DNA of 64,000 bases, taken from the NCBI GenBank assembly GCA_965112735.1, contig OZ218955.1:1488001-1552000 (forward strand). Reading direction: 5' to 3'. The notes under the pieces were generated by a model. That model was given only the letters and a program-made list of their open reading frames with translations, was not told the origin of the DNA and did not search any database. Origin of the DNA: Phaeosaccion multiseriatum. Taxonomy: Eukaryota > Ochrophyta, other classes. Below, piece after piece: positions 60,037 to 64,000 of this stretch; within the stretch, counting starts at the first letter, position 1, and every line of letters starts with the position of its first letter. The position numbers and the translations under genes are program-made.

Positions 60037-60580
60037 CTCGACAGCTTATATACTTGATAGACAGCTACATAGATGTGAATAGATTTAGAGACATAATTCG
60101 AGGGGAAGGGGAAGAGATGTTGTAGGGGGGTGGGCACATACAAACACAACAAGCACCCCAGCCCTGTTTTTTCGAACGTAAATATGTATCGCCAGCAAGG
60201 TATGGGTATCGATAACAATATCAACTTAAGATTCTTACTGCATTGGCTCTCGACGGCTCTCGACCACTTTTGTACCCTTTTGTCTGACTGTACTGTGCAA
60301 TCAAATACTTTTGTCGCAATGCGTAGGTAGGTATACGCTTCATCTTCAACCTGACTCCGACAACAGACCTCCTCTATCTACAGTACCTGCGGCTCACCCC
60401 TCCATTCGTGCGTCGCTGTCTCGCTTCGCCGCACCCTCCTCCATCCCCCTTTCCCCTCCTTGTCTTGTCCATCCCCCTCCTCCCCACCCGCAAGCGCAGC
60501 AAGGGCCAGCCCCAGCTGCCCTCTCCCTCCCCCGCCCCGCCCCTTCGTCCTCTCTTCCGTGTTTCACTACCACTCGCGCC
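60037..60580. other. Convergent intergenic spacer
   Basis: Between the 3' ends of the genes ending at 60036 (+) and 60581 (-). The left half is AT-rich and the right half (60390-60560) is pyrimidine-rich. No gene or tandem array is seen. Confidence 0.45.
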
Positions 60581-61138
60581 TTACTTTGCTGCCTCTGCAG
60601 CAGCAGGCTTCTTGCCCTCGTCAGCAGCCTCCCCCTTGCCCTCCCCCTTTTTCGCCCTGGCCGCCGCTCGCGCCGCACGTCTCTTGGCAAGATCCTCCTT
60701 CCTCTTGGCATGCGCTGCCTCGACCTTCTTCCTCTCTTCCGGCGTCAGGGTGGCCAGCCACAATGCCCTCCTCTCCGCGTTCTTGGCCTTTCTGGCGGCA
60801 GTCTGCTCGGGGGTCTCGTTCCTCCTAACCATCCGCTTGGCCATTCTCCTCGCCTTGACCCGTATCGCTCGCTTTGTCTCCCATGCCTCATGCTCCTCTG
60901 GGGTCATGGCCGCCAGTTTAGCCTCCCATTTGGCCTTCATGGCGGCTCTCTCCTCCGGTGTTGCATTCAGCCTGGCCTCCATCCTGGCCTCTCTGCGCTC
61001 CTCTCTCTTACCGTCCTTGTCTTCGTCCCCTGGGTCCGAGTCCTCGGAATCATCCTCGCTGGCTTCTGAGTCGGAGTCAGAGTCAGCCTCTTCTTCCTTC
61101 TTGGCCCTCCTCCGCGCCTGCCTCTCCTCCTTGGTCAT
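60581..61138 (-). CDS. Small highly charged coiled-coil protein (185 aa)
   Basis: Starts MTKEERQARRRAKKEEEADS (ATG at 61138-61136), followed by an acidic Ser/Asp/Glu patch. It then holds a repeating pattern T-P-E-E-R/H-x-x-x-x-x-K (NATPEERAAMKAKWEAKLAA, MTPEEHEAWETKRAIR, ETPEQTAARKAKNAERRA, LTPEERKKVEAAHAKRK) and a Lys/Ala-rich end. The four TPE(E/Q) units suggest an internal helical repeat. No family is assigned; such proteins are often nucleic-acid or ribosome associated. The frame stays open upstream to a possible acceptor near 61180 (CCCACAG), so an upstream exon may exist. Confidence 0.6.
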   Translation of the reverse strand: MTKEERQARRRAKKEEEADSDSDSEASEDDSEDSDPGDEDKDGKREERREARMEARLNATPEERAAMKAKWEAKLAAMTPEEHEAWETKRAIRVKARRMAKRMVRRNETPEQTAARKAKNAERRALWLATLTPEERKKVEAAHAKRKEDLAKRRAARAAARAKKGEGKGEAADEGKKPAAAEAAK

Positions 61139-61483
61139 CTTCGCCTTCCCTCTTCCTCCTGCTCCTCGTGCTTCTCCTGTGGGCGGAAGAAGAACAAGAA
61201 CGAACAAGGAATAGGGATCTTAGGGGCGCCGAGGTAGCAGTACCAGTGGCATACAAGTGGCACAAGGGTGCTTGCGTGACGCTTCGAGGACTAGAACAGG
61301 ACGTACCACGAAGGGAAGGACCAGTACAGAACGTGCGGAGGAGGAGGAGGAGGAGGAGGAGGAACGAGCAACATGCTCCTCTCAGCACACCACCACACCA
61401 AATACTCATCCTGTATCCAGCGGGGAAAAGCAGCTGCTCCATCTCCACAAAGGACCTTCCTCTTACCTATTGGTTGCGAAGGG

Positions 61484-61890
61484 TTGCAGAGGCTCAAGCG
61501 GCGTTGAGGGGCGAATGGGCTGCAAACACAGGATATCAACCCTTACGAATAGCAAAAATGGCAGCACATCGGAAAACCAGGGAAAATGCGCGCGAAGCTG
61601 TCGCTGACTTATGAAGGTCGCCACCATCCCCCCCGAGCCTCCCCCCCAGGCTGAGGGAGCCTCGAAGGAGTCCGTACATGTCCATCGGGTTGGGGGGGTG
61701 GGCCTCCACCATGGGGGCGACGCTCTTCGCCACCAGCATCTCCCCCAGCAGCGTCTCTCTTGTACGCCCCCGATGTGCCTTCGCGAGCGGTGGCATTGCA
61801 GGGAAGAGGAGTAGCAAGGATAGGAGGAGAAGGAGGAGGACGTCCTCGCCCCTGCTCGAGAAGGAAGGTGATGCAACAGCGAAAAGGTGA
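61484..61890 (+). other. Possible upstream exons of the ABC protein gene
   Basis: Plus-strand fragments look coding: VAEAQAALRGEWAANTGYQP followed by LRIAKMAAHRKTRENAREAV (61484-61612), and MGATLFATSISPSSVSLVRP (from about 61711) ending at a donor-like GTGAGA near 61889. Frame connections between them and to the Walker A exon were not resolved. Confidence 0.3.
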
Positions 61891-62064
61891 GAACATGGAT
61901 GCCTCTGCCCTTGCTTTCCGAACAGCAATGTCAATCAGCGAGCGATTGCGGGCGAAGAGAGCCCATGGCGTGCAAACCCTATACTTCGAACTCAAGAGCC
62001 CTGCCCATGCACCCATCCTTTCCTTTCCTCCTTTCCTTTCCTTTCCTTTCTCTGAGCTGTATAG

Positions 62065-63618
62065 GAGAACGCAGACCCAAACGAGCTCGGAGGGCATTGC
62101 AGCCCCGGGATACATCCGGGCAGAAAATGTTCGCTGCTTGTTCCCTCGCAGCACAGGTAGCTGGTTCTTCTCTCTCTTCAACGTGCAGCCAGAAAACTCC
62201 CCACAGCAGCAGGGACTCTGGGACGCCTCCTTCTATGTCGAGGGCAATGGGCCCGTCGCCCTCGTGGGGGAAAGCGGCAGTGGAAAGACGTGAGTTTGGG
62301 GGGGGGGGGGGGGGGGACTAGAACCAATTGCACTGCTGTCCTACCCACCGCTGCTGGATGTAGTTGAGTCTTTGTTTCCCCACTGCAGTACCCTAGTGCT
62401 CCATCCAGTTTCTGTATCAGTTTATTGGCCCGTTGCCACTTGGGGGGGGGGGGGCGGATGCTCCAGAACGTGGACCCGTTCTTGCAATAAGCTCGGGGCG
62501 GTTTGTACGGAGACTGCGGTGGATAGAACCCCCTCACTCTACGTCCTAGTTGGTGTCGCGTCCGAAGCCCGCTTGCTATCACGTCAACCAACAAGCTTCC
62601 TGCCCCCCGCTGAGCTTTTACTGACAGCGAACTGCAGCCGACTAGGGCTGCCTCCTCCTCTGAAGCAGGCACTTACTTCTTCATACCCACCTCTCCTTCT
62701 CCGACTCACCTTCTCCGTCTTGCTCGCTCAGTACGGTGCTAAAGCTCCTCGCAGGGATGTACTCCCCCACCCCCATCGCCTCGTCCTCGTCGTCATCATC
62801 GTCGCCCGAAGCTCCACCCCCGCCACCTGCCTCCTCCTCCTCCTCCTCCTCCTCCTCCTCCTCCTCCTCCTCCTCCTCCTCCGTGCTTGACATGAACGGC
62901 GGCCTGCTGGGCACGGCCGAGCTCTACGGAGTGGACAACACGAGCAAGCACGCCCCGCTGCCCCCTCGCGTGCCCCTCACCACCTTGGTCCTGCGGGAAA
63001 TGGCCAAGGCCGAAGCAGAGGCCAGCGCAAGTGCTGCTGCTGCTAAAGCTACTGCTACTGCTGCTTCTGGTGATGTTGATGAGGATGATGATGTATCGCC
63101 ATCTGCTACAGATGGTGGTGGTGGTGGTGGTGGTGGTGGTGGTGGTGGTGGCAGTGGTGGTGCAGCCGCCGAAAAGCAACAGGGTGTTGTTCGCCTACGA
63201 CGCGGTGACGTAGCAACAGGTGATGTTAAAGCAGCAGCAGCAGCAGCGGCGGCGGCGGCGGCGGCACGGAGGGAGCTTGAGCTGTGGGAGCTAAGCCGAC
63301 ACGTGGACGGGGCTACACTCTCCACCCCGGGGGACTTGAACAGGAGCGATTACCTGCGAATGGCGCTGTGCTTGGCCACCGTCAGAGCAAGGGCCAAGAG
63401 ACACGCGCAGATGGCACTTCAACAACAACAGCCGCCCGTTGATGCTACAGCAGCAGCTGCAGCAGTTGGTGATACAGCGGGGCCAGAGGCAGCGGTGACA
63501 GAAGCGTCGGTGGGAGAGTCAGCAACGAACTCTCCACCTTCCTCGACTCGGAAACCTTCCTCCCTCTTCCCGCCGGTTCTGTGTCTGGACGAGCTGCTCG
63601 ATACAGAAGACCCCCGAG
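62065..63618 (+). CDS. ABC-type ATPase / half-transporter, two exons (partial)
   Basis: Exons 62065-62289 and 62732-63618 join within the Walker A loop to give VALVGESGSGKTTVLKLLAG followed by MYSPTP, a textbook P-loop. Upstream is the A-loop-side strand (GYIRAENVRCLFPR ... GLWDASFYVEGNG). After Walker A the second exon holds Ser-, Ala- and Gly-rich inserts, then LELWELSRHVDGATL and DLNRSDYLRMALCLATVRAR in place of the LSGGxxxR signature, and a Walker-B-like VLCLDELLDTEDP. ABC ATPases power membrane transport or act in DNA/translation roles. The position of the P-loop after a basic region fits the C-terminal half of a half-transporter, but no membrane part was modelled. The gene continues right, past the donor at 63619. 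Confidence 0.65.
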
Positions 63619-63777
63619 GTAGGGTAGGGTGGGGTAGGGTAGGGTAGGGTAGGGTAGGGTAGGGTAGGGTAGGGTGGGGTAGGGTGGGGTAGGGTAGGGT
63701 AGGGTAGGGTAGGGTAGGGTAGGGTGGGGTAGGGTGGGGTGGGGTAGGGTGGGGTAGGGTGGGGTGGGGTAGGGTAG
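63619..63777. repeat. (TAGGG)n telomere-like array at an intron start
   Basis: About 30 units of GTAGG/GTGGG (AGGGT register) beginning exactly at the donor GTAGGG of the ABC-gene intron. The G-rich strand is on the plus strand. Confidence 0.95.
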
Positions 63778-64000
63778 GAGGTGTATCGGGCAAGTAGGCT
63801 TGAGCAAGTACCGACGTGAGGCGGGCGAGCAGGTAGTGCTCGTCGGTACTTGCTCGAGCGCCCCTCCTCTTTGACACATACATGCGTTGTCTCTCTCTCT
63901 CTCTCTCTGTGTGCATGTGTGTGTGTGTGTGCATGTGTGCGTGTGTGTGTGTGTGTGTGTGCGCGTGTGTGTGTGTGCATGTGTGCGTGTGTGTGTGTGT
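63778..64000. other. Intron sequence with an inverted repeat and (GT)n
   Basis: Contains an inverted repeat (GCTTGAGCAAGTACCGACG at 63799-63817 against CGTCGGTACTTGCTCGAGC near 63840) and a GT/GCAT array from 63908 to the window edge. No exon is seen. Confidence 0.6.

Overview
The window is nuclear DNA from a flagellated eukaryote, most likely a stramenopile (heterokont) alga or relative; I cannot name the genus. Genes are split by short GT-AG introns and every exon junction in the five best models is in phase. There is a complete cilia gene (CFAP57), an ankyrin protein of the type common in diatoms and other stramenopiles, and a beta-helix/TRP-like membrane protein of the type seen in oomycetes and brown algae. 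Simple repeats are extreme (GGA, GAA, GTGA, GTCA, CCCT, TTG, TAG), so many long 'open frames' here are only repeats.

Layout. 1-345: 3' part of an ankyrin gene (-). 738-1700: small inverted-repeat elements with a CCCT array. 2461-9440: 9-exon, 1541-residue beta-helix/TRP-like membrane protein (+). 9832-11726: 3-exon BTB/T1-domain protein (-). 12372-16324: 2-exon, 1209-residue unknown protein (+). 17351-21020: 6-exon, 490-residue DHHC palmitoyltransferase (-). 21127-35273: a 14.1-kb terminal-inverted-repeat transposon. 35605-52414: 25-exon CFAP57, 1711 residues (+). 52415-54813: a long GGA tract and a TAG array between convergent genes. 54814-56500: ankyrin protein (-). 57097-58243: three small inverted-repeat elements. 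59074-60036: unknown protein (+). 60581-61138: highly charged small protein (-). 62065-63618: ABC-type ATPase exons (+), running into a TAGGG-repeat intron.

The most interesting object is the 14.1-kb element. It sits in what would otherwise be a bidirectional promoter of about 440 bp between the DHHC gene and CFAP57. Its ends are 24-bp inverted repeats matching at 21 of 24 positions. Its single-strand coding content reads, in order: a Trp/Cys/His region resembling the N-terminus of large eukaryotic transposases; a Gly-Arg-rich RGG/AT-hook-like linker; a zinc-dependent nucleotide-deaminase domain (HAE and PCxxC); a long helical region; and a TnpB/Fanzor-type RuvC nuclease with its zinc ribbon. 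Splice phases join the deaminase exons to the later exons in one frame, so one transcript may encode a deaminase and an RNA-guided-nuclease-like protein together. A cluster of hairpins at the 3' end of the nuclease gene lies where TnpB and Fanzor guide RNAs are usually encoded. Several single-base frame breaks in the element, absent from the neighbouring host genes, suggest this copy is decaying.
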